Source: Trichostrongylus colubriformis (Eukaryota > Nematoda > Chromadorea > Rhabditida > Trichostrongylidae). From it: DNA of 64,000 nucleotides. A program made the position numbers and the translations under genes. The stretch's first letter is position 1. Each line of letters opens with the position of its first letter. The DNA lies in the NCBI GenBank assembly GCA_963978905.1, contig OZ022260.1, forward strand, positions 9,475,725 through 9,539,724. Reading direction: 5' to 3'. Below the pieces are notes generated by a model. The model made no database searches. It saw only the letters and a program-made list of their open reading frames with translations, and was not told the origin of the DNA. Below, one piece after another: positions 1-10,589 of this stretch.

Positions 1-211
1 TAGTCCGGGAGCAGCAAAGCACCTGTCGTGCGCAGTGACGTATCTCGGATGATGATGACCCAATTTGGGTATGCGTGACCATACTTCATTTTACCGCTCT
101 ACAGAGCATGTTTTTGAAGAGAGAAATCAAGGATTGGAGGGCTTACTGTTCATTGAGTGAGTGTGAACCAATATGCACTAACGCGAACGGATATTATCTG
201 TTTGATTTCAG
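1..211 (+). other. Upstream intron of lamin gene (partial)
   Basis: This stretch precedes the first recognisable lamin exon and ends in a good acceptor, TTTGATTTCAG, at 201-211. An open frame at 4-69 ends near a GT, but its translation is not rod-like and does not lead into the lamin rod end, so I treat the whole stretch as intron. Coding sequence for the head and most of the rod must lie left of the window. Confidence 0.6.
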
Positions 212-2588
212 TCTGAGGAAACTCGTCTCAACATTTCGGGCGATAAATCGCGCGACAACAGTATGACATCGCACCATGTATCTTACTCATCCGGGGGTGG
301 TAAGAGCTTCTCTGGTTCGTTTAATGTTGAATGTTATTGACTGTGCACTAACAGTTAATCTCTTATTTACAAAAATTTCTTACGGTCTTCATTGTACCAT
401 TTTTAGGAAGCGCTCAACGTGGAGTGAAGAGAGCCAGAATCGAATGGGACGGTAATGGTGATGATCTGGATTTCCACAGGCTTAGCCAGAGAGTGAGTAA
501 AATGTCGAATGGATATGAGGTCATTTTCTTACTGCACCACGATAAGTTATATGTCTAGTGGTTCCCCAATTACAGATGCAAAAGCACGTCGATGGTCCAG
601 TAGGAATCGATGAGATTGATCCTCATGGCCAATGGGTACGCATCAGCAACAACACCGACGAAGAAGTCAGCATCGCACACTGGAAACTGCTTGTTCGTGC
701 AGGTGGAAAAGAAGTGAGTTAACCAGCAATTCTTAATAGTTTAAGATGTATTCTGCTCTACCAGGAGGGCAATTTCTCGTTTTCTTCAGGTCACTTATCA
801 GTTCAACACGCGCATGAAGTTGGATCCTCACGGTCACGCAACTGTCTATTCAGCAGATTCTGGCGAGAGGCACCGTCCACCGACTGACTTCGTCATGAAA
901 AAGCAGAATGTGAGTTTATGTAGATTTTTCTGAAGTGGAAATAGCTGTCGTAATTTTCGGGTAACAATGTACTGTTCCTTTCCGGGTGCGCGACGGAGCA
1001 CTCGAATCGGGTTACGTCACGCGACAGGGCAGTGGACTTGCCCCTAGCGCGCGACCACGTTCAAAATGGTGCCTTTGAGTTCGGTGATGGAATTTGCATG
1101 GGGCGGCAATCCATTTCTAGCGTCCTGTCGCACTTCGGTTGATTTCGGATTATGACAGAAAGTCAATCAAAGGAGCTTCTGTGCTTCCGCGGAAGTTTGT
1201 GCAGAACCTCTTAGTGAAGGAGTCTTGGTGCAATGCCATCATTCTAATGTGTCCTACGGAAACCTTCGGTATAGGAAGTCACCATGTGAAGTCTATCGAA
1301 AACTACATTACTCAAAGTTTTTACAAAATCTTAGGAAATTTTTTTTGTTTGTCATATGGTTCTCAACCTCATTTTCTCCACGTACTCAAAGTTTTTACAA
1401 AATCTTAGGAAATTTTTTTTGTTTGTCATATGGTTCTCAACCTCATTTTCTCCACGTTGTTATTAAGGCCCTACTGAACCGTGGCTCTTTCGCTATACGC
1501 TGAAAGTGTGCAGATTAAATTTTGAAATTAAAATTCATGTCGATATTAGGTCGTAAGGAAAGTTTTGGTCGGTTTTTGCAATTTCAACTTTGTGAGATCA
1601 TAACTCGGCTCAGACTGCATCTTTTCTCATACTACAAGCACCATTCGATTCCCTACAGTTTTGACAACATTATGCATACGTGCATATCTCACTTTGATGA
1701 AGGGGTGACGATTATTTTGCGCGAAAGCAAAAAAAAAGTCGTCTTTTAATCACTATTGTGTCTGAATACACTGCTATTGAAGCTGTCTTTTTTTTCCGGA
1801 AAGTGGGGCTTAATTAGCGTTAGACTCGATGAAAACGGTGGACGACTAAGGGCTTCATCCTGCAACTGCTTCAGTTACTGGAAGACAATTTGTGGAAAAT
1901 GCGCTCGCGCATGGCTGCTCTGAGGGGTCCAGCAGCACCCATTTTTTGGGTTTATTTCAAATCGAGGCTTCTTGAGGTAGTCAAATAAGTTTGTTTGTTG
2001 AGGGCCAATACTTCTGGATACTACCTGCAAGTATGGACGCTCATCGCCTTCTGCCGTTTTAGTTAAAGCGATTTGATCAATTGAAAATTCGAGCTACTCG
2101 TTCTCATTTCTGCAATTCTGATGCCAGGGACAAAGTTTTCCATCCAGTGCTCTACCCCCTCCTCTTCCAGTATTCTCATTTGTGGTTGCCTTTGCTGCGA
2201 CTTGACTGAACGAGAACTTTTGAAGTGAAATCATCCAAAAAGTGCCATTTTTGCAGTACTTTAAAACTTTCCTAATTATTCGAAAACCTTGTGGCATTCC
2301 AAATGAAACATATATAAGAACAACTTTTTGTCCATCCATAGAGCACAACATGTAAATTAATTCATGTTGACGCGCTTTGAAATTTGAATTTATCTTGTAA
2401 ACGCGCAAAAGCGGCCAGAACTTCCCTTCCAACCTAATACTTTAAAATTGTCGTTTCAGTGGCCTATCGGCGACAATCCATCTGTGCGCCTTGAGGACCA
2501 TGAAGGAGATCTCCGGTCGTCAGTCACATTCGAATCCGACGAATCAACAGATCCGTCTGATCCAGCCGAGCGGTGCTTAATCATGTGA
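212..2588 (+). CDS. lmn-1: Nuclear lamin, C-terminal five exons (5' partial)
   Basis: Exons, with splice phases that agree throughout: 212-299, 407-492, 576-713, 790-909 and 2460-2588, encoding 186 residues before a TGA. The first exon opens with SEETRLNIS, matching the rod-end signature of lamins (the EEERL motif after KLLEG). Next come a short linker and a basic nuclear localisation signal (GVKRARIEW). Residues about 59-175 form the lamin tail Ig-like domain, with GPVGIDEIDPHGQWVRISN and the WPIGDNPSV segment. The protein ends in RCLIM, a CaaX box whose Met should direct farnesylation. Lamin is the intermediate filament of the nuclear lamina; C. elegans has one gene, lmn-1, and this is its likely orthologue. 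The head and most of the rod are outside the window. The first three complete introns are 76-107 bp and the last is 1550 bp, enlarged by repeats. The frame is intact and the gene looks functional. Confidence 0.93.
1310..1457 (+). repeat. 74-bp tandem duplication in lamin intron
   Basis: Two almost identical copies of a 74-bp unit, starting with CTCAAAGTTTTTACAAAATC, lie head to tail at about 1310-1383 and 1384-1457. Both contain the same run of T and the same CATATGG site. This is a local duplication within the last lamin intron, with no sign of coding. Confidence 0.85.
1549..2434. mobile_element. TA-flanked MITE (Tc1/mariner type) in lamin intron
   Basis: An 886-bp element with imperfect terminal inverted repeats of about 30 bp (left GGTCGTAAGGAAAGTTTTGG; right, reverse complement, GGTTGGAAGGGAAGTTCTGG). 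TA occurs immediately outside both ends (1547-1548 and 2435-2436), as expected for a Tc1/mariner-type target duplication. No transposase is readable; a 112-codon minus-strand frame inside is broken in the related copy at 16648-17459. The right end lies 25 bp before the terminal lamin exon, so the last intron's branch-point region borders or overlaps the element. Confidence 0.75.
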
Positions 2589-3425
2589 AACACTGGAAGA
2601 GTGCGTTCACATCCCGGTAATGCCGTTTCCTTATCCTACCCTGATGCGGCAACCCGTTTAGTGTTATGTCAACCCACGCTGCCCGTTTCTCTAAAAGTCG
2701 TGTACTACTAGGCGCTGGCGTAGACAGTGACTATCTCATCGAAATTGTGTTCATCTCAATTCGGCTTTTCCTCCTCTTCAAAACGTTTGATATCTCCGAT
2801 CACGTTATCTCTTACCAATTATCTACTGTTTTTCCGAGTGTCACTATCATCACCGTCATCGTCATTGTTGTGTTGTGTTTGTCGTGGTCATTTGAGGGCG
2901 TTCCTTTTCTGATGCTCCCTCCTTCTCTCTCTGGGGACGTCTATGGTGGGGTTTCCAAGGTACAAAAACGACGGACATCTGTCAGAGATGAACTAGAGCA
3001 TATTTTACGAAGATGCTGTGCGCTCTTGCTGTATTGAGGCATCGAAATCGTCATTGTTGGAAAAATGCCCGTCGATGTGCTGCCGAAGAAGCGGTTCACC
3101 CGTGTTCATGAAGTTGGTATCTCGGACCTCTGTTTTGTTGTTTCATTTTTGACTAGTGTCCTTGTTTTGTTCTCTTTTTTGTATTGATCATCTCTTCCTG
3201 TTGTCATTTTTGTCTTTTCTATTTTTTTGTAGAGTTTTGATCCAATTACACTGATATTCATTTTGGGACGTATTTGTACTGAATCACATTCAATTTAAAT
3301 TGTTTATCAGTAACAGTATTCTGATAACAAATGCTCTAGAGTGACATAAGTCGCTCTTGAAGTGGTGGTTGTTGGAATAGTACTATTAGTTTTAAACGCA
3401 CCGTTTTTTCTAATGTTTTAATAAA
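2589..3425 (+). other. Probable lamin 3' UTR with AATAAA at 3420-3425
   Basis: After the lamin stop, no splice-bounded coding sequence is recognisable. The first AATAAA on this strand that could end the transcript is at 3420-3425, giving a 3' UTR of about 840 nt, long for a nematode. A 123-codon frame at 2666-3037 has no recognisable family and is probably chance. Confidence 0.35.
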
Positions 3426-3786
3426 GTTTTGGAAGAGCTGCTGCAACAAGGGAGAGTCATATCTTCGAAGGGCCTTAGGTATCAGTAGGTGATGAGAAGT
3501 TTCGATTTTCTGTCGTGGGGAAACAGAATGAAATGATTACGGAAATACGGAGTTGACCCTTCCTTCTGATCTCCGCTGATTCTTACGTCGATGACTTTGC
3601 AACGTTAGTGAATGTCGATCGAAGCCACGGAGATCCATGGTGCGTGGCAGTGCCACCAGTTAAACTGAGGCGCTAGTTTTTGAGGGGAGTTGCGATACGC
3701 AGAGTGTAAATAAATAAACAAATAAAAAGTCACGAGCACCACCACAGTAAATAAATGATTACGTTGTCTTGGGGTGTGTGCCATTG
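3426..3786. other. Intergenic, nothing recognised
   Basis: Unique-looking sequence. The only feature is an A/T-rich TAAATAAA-type run at about 3707-3726, which could be the tail of an old retroelement. Confidence 0.4.
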
Positions 3787-3985
3787 AGACAGAAAATTCG
3801 CGTGGTCACGCTTGGCGCGCGATGAGATGGTGCGAGATAGGGATGCCGTATTAGTTGAGTTCTGAAGCGATTACGCCTAGATTAAGGCGTAGAGCACCGT
3901 CATCGCTTTAGGACCCATCGATTACGCTACGCGTAGTTCTCACCATCGCGTCGCCGGCCGGTCGACGGAACGCGAATTTTCCGTC
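3787..3985. repeat. Small foldback element
   Basis: Imperfect inverted arms of about 45 bp at 3787-3832 and 3941-3985 share GAAAATTCGCGT at their outer ends and CGCGATG.GATGGTG-like sequence inside. The 199-bp unit has a GC-rich core. No target duplication is clear. It resembles a foldback MITE. Confidence 0.5.
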
Positions 3986-4374
3986 CTAATGCACGCCCCG
4001 GGGTTTAGTGTAGTGTGGCTGGGCGTTGTTGAAAAGGTTGGAGCAGCCACCACCTCAAACTGCGACTGTACATCGCATCCATAGGTCCCTGCATCTTTCG
4101 CAACTGTTACTTTTCCCTTCTTGAACACTAAGTTATTTGATTTGGAGGAGATGGCAAATTATGAAGAAACTGCGAAACGAAAAGGAGGAGTGCCATAGCA
4201 GTGAGGGGGGGGGAGCATCATAAAAGACGCATACGTATGCTTCTCTGAGTTGTCAATCTGCACACTCGAATGTATATTCTTGCCTAAGCCTTATTAGGAA
4301 GGTAAGACGTCCTTTCTCCCCTTCAGGCTCTCCCACAGAGAGTAGCTCTACCTACAGCCGTATGTTGTTGGCTC
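3986..4374. other. Intergenic, nothing recognised
   Basis: No open frame with splice support and no repeat partner found in the window. A run of nine G occurs at 4205-4213. Confidence 0.4.
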
Positions 4375-4870
4375 TGATATGGTATGAGCATCCCTTCAGC
4401 TAAAGGAACCGGAAGAGTTCCGAACAAAGAGGGAGATTCAAAGAAATAATCATTTTGTAACGAACATTTAAAGTTAGAAGCGGTGGTCGGTGGAAAAACC
4501 CGTATTTGAAAGCGCAGCGCTGTGGTATGTATTCGCATCACATTCGCATTAACACACTGACTTTCCGAGTTGTCCGTTGTAGAGATGTCATTTGTTGTGT
4601 CATAGAGTGTATTTCATTGAATCGTGATGATGTGATATAAGTGAAACAATATACAGCAACAAACAACTAAAACAATTAAGTGAAGATCATCGAAAGCGTA
4701 TGAAGAAAAGTTTGATTACATTTAAAACCTAGTAAATTCACTTTCGACGTCTTGACAAGGTGCTGTGTGTGCATTGCGGGAACTACAAGCCACCGTCCTC
4801 CCATACCGTAAACCAAGATTGCCCTCTTCCCGCTGCCTTTGGCAAACCTGAGCGGAGCTATTGAACCCAA
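4375..4870 (-). repeat. Dispersed repeat R1, copy 1
   Basis: Read on the minus strand, this stretch aligns over most of its length with 37690-38180 on the plus strand, including CAAGACGTCGAAAGTGAATT, GAAATACACTCTA and CCTTCCGGTTCC-like blocks. The copies have clearly diverged but stay collinear. The family is not recognised and has no coding frame shared by both copies. Confidence 0.7.
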
Positions 4871-5336
4871 CTCATCGAATTTTTTTCTTAACTTCTCTAC
4901 TACCCTCTTAGAATCTTTTGTTGAGCAATGTTGTCTGATATACAGGTCAATTATCGAGTTTGGCTTTGGAGCAGAGTTCCGTTACAGGTTTTAGTATGCC
5001 CGTCTGAATGTAGAACCCAATAAATTTCTTTCAGCTGGGGATTTGGGGTGTTAAGCACTTCGAACCGGTGAGGAACGAGGCTATTGCGCTTCTCCAGTTA
5101 TGTCAACTTTTCGACGCGACGTGGTTGATGCCATGGCAGAACTGCTTCTAAAATCGTTCATGCGAATGAAACATGTCGTGAGCGGTTCAGAGCGCTCCTG
5201 CTAATTGCATATCTCCTTTTAGGAGAGATTCTGTCGATTTTAGCATAACAGGAGTTCCCACGAGAGCTAAATTTTTTTTGAAGTCATTATTTTTCGATTT
5301 CACGTGGCAAGGTTAGCATCAAAGCGGTCCTCCTAC
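4871..5336. other. Intergenic, nothing recognised
   Basis: No gene, RNA or repeat partner seen. Confidence 0.4.
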
Positions 5337-5703
5337 TTACAAGGGATGGACCCCAGGTCGAAGTGGCCATTCGGAATGGGATACATATGATCCGACGTAT
5401 TTTCGGACGCTGAACTCGAATCTGTATTCGAAATTTGCAGAACGATTCTCTGAGCGGAGATATGGAGGTTTTTCTGAAAAAACAGTACTATTTACTATTA
5501 ACAGTACTAAAAAGTAAGCCCATAGCACACGAGCCAGACGTTCTTGTGCAAAACCAGAGCGATTTTCGTGTTCAGGGAGTCAAACTACCCCAAGGGACAA
5601 GTTTTAGCTGATTCGAGAACTTGACCAAATTTCGGAAAATTCATGGGCTACTGGGTGGAAGCACATTGAACCAAGGAGAAGTCGTTGGCCCTCGCCTAGG
5701 GAA

Positions 5704-6668
5704 GGGGAATGGTAAACGGACAAATGTGCGGTGGTACTCACTACCGCGACGCGTGAGCTTGCGTCGCGGTTCGTCGTCAGTGGGCACAGGCTTTCTCCCG
5801 TTTCGTCGCTTCGTCTGCGCACTCCGCGTAAGAGAGTGCACGTGGCGAGATACTCGCAGAGTGTACTACGCATGATTGGTACGGAAGCCAACGTTGTCTC
5901 ATCGGATAGTCTGACGAGACGGAGGATACTGTGGGGCAGCGGTGAAGTAGTGGAGGATGATTCGTTGCCATTGCGATTGGGGTTCCAAATCGCCAATTTA
6001 GTAATTGCGGGAGCCTTCGGTTCCCGTTGTTGTAGGGTCACCGCACTTTAGCGGCGAATGCAGAGTTACTTCCGTCTCACCGATACTAGCTCAACAACGA
6101 TATTTGGCGACACCCCATATTAGCCCCCACGTCGGGGCTTCCTTCCCTTGCAGGCTTAGGTTAAAATATACACTTGAGTATACATTCTGCGATGACAAGT
6201 GTCGCTTTCTTCTCACCGATGTCATAAACTCAACAACGATGTTTGGCGACGGCTCATATTAGCCCCCACGTCGGGGCTTCCTTCCCTTGCAGGCTTAGGA
6301 TAAAATATACACTTGAGTATACATTCTGTCATGACAAGTGTCGCTTTCTTCTCACCGATGACATAAACTCAATAACGATATTTGGCGACGGCCCATATTA
6401 ACCCCCATCGAGGCTTCCTTCCCTTGCAATGCGCGCGAAGCGCGCGCGATTGGCTCGCCGCTTTAGCGGCGAGTTAGGAGTCTTTCTTTTACACACACCG
6501 TAGCAGACGAAGATCTCGTGTGCTGCTCACGAAGAGCTTTGCCCGATGAGGTAAGAAGACCTAGAGCTCATAAGCATGCCCGCGCGCGCCATGATAGAGG
6601 CTGCGACGCGTGAGCTCATGCGTCGCGGCAGTGAGTACCGCCGCACATTTGTCCGTTTACCGACACTC
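5704..6668. mobile_element. Nested GC-rich TIR element with 9-bp target duplication
   Basis: This 965-bp insertion sits inside copy A of family L. CCTAGGGAA occurs immediately on both sides (5695-5703 and 6669-6677); the uninterrupted relative at 49244-49252 has one similar TTTCCTAGG site, so this is a real duplication. The inverted ends share GGTAAACGGACAAATGTGCG and an adjoining stem of CGCGACGC type, about 60 bp in all. A 9-bp duplication and ends starting with G fit Mutator-like elements, but no transposase is present and the assignment is an inference. Several overlapping frames inside are by-products of the GC-rich sequence. Confidence 0.75.
6085..6435. repeat. 139-bp minisatellite inside the nested element
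   Basis: About two and a half copies of a 139-bp unit; the block TAGCCCCCACGTCGGGGCTT recurs at 6121 and 6260, with a diverged copy at 6399. Each unit includes CACTTGAGTATACATTCTG. A GC-rich hairpin follows at about 6427-6472 (GCGCGCGAAGCGCGCGC, then a CGCCGCTTTAGCGGCG stem). Confidence 0.8.
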
Positions 6669-7518
6669 CCTAGGGAATGCTCCTATTTGACGCTTGTTTC
6701 GTACATTTAGTGCGATGGGCAAGTGTAAAAGGTATGTGTAGGTATCTCGTTCAGGTTGCAGGGTTTTCTGTAGAAGAAAATTCGAAAACTACCACTTTAC
6801 CCCTGGCCACCCCCAATTTTGCGAAGTTGGGATTTGGCTGAAAATTTGCACAGAGGGGTAATTCGACCCCCTGGGCACGAATAACTTAATCTTTTTACGC
6901 AGCAACGCCTCCGCCTTATTCGTGTAGTAATCTCTTCGATTCGATATCCTACCCTTGTGAGTAATGGCACTAGTTATAGATAAAGTGGAAGAGTAAATGA
7001 TGGGTGCGATAGGTACCAGAACGAGGAAACGTCCAGAAATGAAAGAAAAGCACTTATTGACAATAAAACACAAAATGCAAAAAAAAAACCCGCACCGACG
7101 TGGAGCAAACCCATGGTCCCTACCCTGCAGATCCGGAACACTACCAATGAGCTGCTGAGGCTGTTACAAGCTGCGCAACGGGCGTGCTTATGGCCTAGTG
7201 CCTCGCCAGTGAGATCCAACGTGTGCCGTTCATTCAGAAAAACCTTCATAACTCCGCTCAGAGAATCGTTCTGCAAATTTCGAATACGGATTCGAGATCA
7301 CCATCGGAAAATACGTCGGACCATATGTATCCCATTCCGAATGGCCACTTCGACCTGGGGTCCTTCCCTTATTTGACGGGGCCGGTCGGATGTCGCCTAC
7401 TCTCGATCGGTAAGGTACGATGTCGGCTGTTGTCGCCTCATCCCGACCAGTCAGCAGTGGTTAAAGGAATCGTCCACGTGAATATAAGTTTGTCTGTAAC
7501 CACATACTTATGTTATTA

Positions 7519-8411
7519 GGTTGATTCATAATAAATCGGACAAATGGTAGTGATGATTTCTAGAGATCATAACTCAGTAACGAATTAACGAAAATGGACG
7601 CGCGAGGTACCGTTGGAATGAGTATGAAAAGCTCTTCAAAGTACCGCAAAATAATCACTCCAAAGTGAATTCATTCCGCCACAATGCCGCACGATTTCAA
7701 GCGGTCCAGAGACCACATCCGCAACGTCATACTATTTATATCGCTATCTGGCCAGGAACCCGCGGATATCGGCAGACGTCTGATAGAAGTTCACAAGGAG
7801 CATGCCCCCGGCAGAAGTACACTGTAGTTGTAGCATTCGAAGTTTGCGTCAGGCGACTATTCCATCGAAGACGAAAACCGCGGTTGGTGGAGCGTACACG
7901 GCGTAGAGTACTGGGAGCTGCTCGATGAAGGTACCACAGTATCCGCCGACGTCTACGTTCGTTAATTACGAGAATTGAAGGCAAATGTCCAAAGCTCGCT
8001 TCGGCGGCGGTCACATGTCTACTTCCAGCACGACAACGTGTCTACTTCCACAGACCGCACTTCGCAAGATCGACCAAGGCCGAGCTGCTGTCGTACAGTT
8101 GGACCGTACTTCTATACCCACCGTACTCCCCAGACCTGGCCCCTTCAGATTTCCACCTTTTCTCCCACAGCCAACGCCACCTGGACGGCCAAGACTTCAA
8201 AACTCGCGACGAGGTCAAGGCGGCACTCGGCAACTTCTTCGAGCTCCAGCTTCCGGCCTTCTGGAGCAAGGGCATCCATGATCTGCCTATACCGTGGCAG
8301 AAGGTCATCGATAAAGATGGAGTATATTTCAAGTGAATCCCTGTTGTCGTAAAAAAGTTGTACGACAATGATTAAAATTGGTCAATTTGTCCGATTTATT
8401 ATGAATCAACC
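7519..8411 (+). mobile_element. Internally deleted mariner transposon
   Basis: An 893-bp element with nearly perfect terminal inverted repeats of about 28 bp (GGTTGATTCATAATAAATCG at the left, its complement at the right), flanked by TA at 7517-7518 and 8412-8413. It holds both ends of a mariner transposase but is shorter than the usual length of about 1.3 kb, because the middle is missing. Confidence 0.93.
7684..8336 (+). pseudogene. Mariner transposase remnant
   Basis: The DDE/D transposase of a mariner element, cutting and pasting at TA sites. An N-terminal portion starts at ATG 7684 and reaches the helix-turn-helix end, with FASGDYSIEDENRG after two in-frame stops. The frame then jumps directly to a catalytic-core piece (VHGVEYWELL), implying a deletion of the region between. 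After a further frame change come QHDN and, in one continuous frame from 8112 to TGA at 8334-8336, YPPYSPDLAPSDFHLF and the normal C-terminus ending GVYFK. YSPDLAPSD is the mariner signature, with its Asp catalytic. Stops, frame changes and the central deletion make it non-functional, although the intact ends could still be moved by an active relative. Confidence 0.9.
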
Positions 8412-9946
8412 TAGTATACTAGCTTACTAGAGGCCCCAGGTAAAATTTTACTCTCATATAAATAAAATAATTGAAATAGAACTCCCCAGTGACAGAAAAC
8501 GGGGTGGAGCGTCCAAGTGGATTTGACGCTAGAGTGCTGAGGAGTAGAGAGGCCATAGTCACGTGGTCAGGGACGGAGAGTGAGAAGCAAACCAACAGCG
8601 GGCGCGGAAATTTGAACTGTGTTGTGGCTGGCTGGTGGTAACTGCTCAGGTGTTGTGGCGGGGATTCGAACGCGCTTCTCTCCTTTCAGTTTTTCGATTT
8701 CTGCTTTGGAATGAAGGGAATCCTCGGTACTTTTCGGGTTTCTGCGCATAATTTTATCTCATGGAGTGATTTCAAAAGGAATCAGAGCCGTGGAAATTCC
8801 TTGGACGATTCCTCTAGCTGTTGCGTGGCATTTGCTTTTTGTGGACTTAGATAATTCTCTGTTACTTGTGGCTTCATTCTCCCACTGTCATTTGAGCTGT
8901 TCGTCACTATTTTTTTCCATTCGCATTAATCGCTCGTACTGCTGCAGTACGGCAATCACAACACTAGCACCACTCATGGGGGCTTTATGTGGATATGAGT
9001 GGGAGAATTTTAGGGCCAATGCATGTGAATCGGCATCATAGCGCTGTCAAAACAAGACAATAAAGAAATCCTTCTTCCCCACCATATCAGCATATCACCA
9101 TCATTCTCTTTTGATCACCTATTTTCTCCCACTGTTAGCAAGAGGCCAGGAACCTGGCATTCGGCTGATCTCAGCCTTATTGACTTGTACCTCCAATGCA
9201 CTCTGCTTACAGAGTGCCATCTTAGTGAAAAAGTGCGGTTGAAGTGTAGGTAAACATGTCTTAAGGGACACATTTCAGTCATTGCAAACTATATAGAGGT
9301 CAAATGCATGGCGCATACTCGAAGGTTAAAGGATGCAAGGCCAAAAGATTCAGAGTTTGTCACTCCAAAAGTTTTTATGAATGGGGGAATCGATTTCTTC
9401 TTTTTGATTCGATTGCAGGTCAATTCTCGAAGACAATGTTGACCTGACGGCTCGTTCATTAGACACCCTCGATTGAATCATTCCATTTTTTGTCAGCTGT
9501 CTCAAGATTTTCTGTTTACTCATTAAATCGACGAAGAGAGCGAAAGAGAGGGAACAGTCGTGGGGTGGTGGTTTTCGCACACTGCGAGCTCACTGACGGC
9601 GCTTAGAACTCAAGTGGTACCCGTCGGTCTACACTGATCCGGACTGTTCGTTATAGACCATGTTTAAGGCCACACCATCTCCACCACACCCCTGGAGGTT
9701 TGTCAAAGCTCCTGCGCTGCTCGAGTGCGGACCCTTCCTGACAACTTGCTCTCTACTTTTATGCTTCTTTTCAACCTTTTCCCTTTTCTTTGATTTTTTG
9801 TATTTTTCACTCGCACCATGAATACTGGTTAAAGTTTCTCCGTATCTTATACAGTCATATCTCTTGCTCTTGGCTCTGAATTCGTCCTGGTAATTTTTTA
9901 GATAGAAGTTTACAAAGAGCTGAATCGTCTACTCGGATAATTACAG
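8412..9946. other. Intergenic; possible tRNA-like B box only
   Basis: No gene recognised. GGGGATTCGAACGCGC at about 8660-8675 reads on the minus strand as a pol III B-box-like sequence and may be a worn SINE. The remainder has no repeat partner that I could see. Confidence 0.35.
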
Positions 9947-10105
9947 TCCATTTCGCAGCGCCTGATACGTCGTGGCCTACGGACTTTAGTGAGAGTGTAT
10001 CAAACTCTCTCACTCCGCCTTACACTCTCACTCTTGCCACGCACTCTCACTCTCGCCACTCACCCATGTTCGTTGGCCACGCCCTATCAGGCGCTCTGAA
10101 ATGGA
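9947..10105. repeat. 159-bp foldback MITE
   Basis: Inverted arms of 31 bp at 9947-9977 and 10075-10105 share TCCATTTC.GAGCGCCTGAT and CGTGGCC. The core is built of repeated ACTCTCAC-type units. No convincing target duplication is seen. Confidence 0.7.
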
Positions 10106-10589
10106 GTATAGCAACTGTATGCCGAACGCTCGTCAGAAGTGGGGCATAGGAAAAGGTGTCGCGCAGTGCCAAGACGACCACTGGAGCAAATCCTGTTCAC
10201 AGGTCATCAGCCATTTAATCCGCTGTGATGAAGTCGCATGAACTATCGATTCGATAAAGGTGAAAGAGGCTCTACTTGGGTATGAGCGTAGGCAAATGGT
10301 TTATCACCCCCCCCCCCCCCCCCCCCACCCCGCAAATTTCTTCCATCCTTATACTTAGCTGAAATTCACATCCCTGGCTCACAATCATTTCTTTAGAAGG
10401 TTCCCCTTTCCTGGTCTCTTTTGGCTATGTCAAGACGTGGAGTTGCTTTTTGGTGCGTGGATTTTTTCCCTTTTTTGAAATATGCTTTTTTTCTTTTACT
10501 TTTACCTTTTGTTTTTTTAAATATGAAATTTCGTTCCTCTACAATGTACGTGGTGTCAGTAGGTAGGAAAAAGCATGCGAATCATTCCT
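10106..10589. other. Intergenic with a 20-C homopolymer
   Basis: Contains an uninterrupted run of 20 C at 10307-10326. The open frame that reaches into the retrotransposon starts at 10421, but its first 55 or so residues are phenylalanine/leucine-rich and unrelated to an endonuclease. Confidence 0.6.

Larger units (their letters stand above)
5337..7375 (-). mobile_element. Long-TIR element, family L, copy A (carries a nested insertion)
   Basis: Terminal inverted repeats of about 140 bp at about 5337-5481 and 7228-7375 begin near TTACAAGGGAWGG and contain the shared CCCCAGGTCGAAGTGGCCAT. Without the nested element at 5704-6668, the interior (5482-5703 joined to 6669-7227) matches the reverse complement of copy B at 18417-19466, and pieces also match copy C at 48938-49757. 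The core is about 1.07 kb, almost the same as copy B. No transposase is readable, so it is a non-autonomous DNA element. The superfamily is not certain. Confidence 0.75.

Noticed and set aside
4..69. Open stretch followed by GGTATG as an upstream lamin exon
   Set aside because: Its translation is not coiled-coil and cannot be the sequence that normally precedes the rod-end EETRL motif.
2094..2432. 112-codon minus-strand frame
   Set aside because: Lies inside the MITE and is broken in the collinear copy at 17 kb.
5604..6262. Several overlapping frames of 85-145 codons
   Set aside because: They overlap on both strands in GC-rich repeat and terminal-repeat sequence; stop-poor composition explains them.
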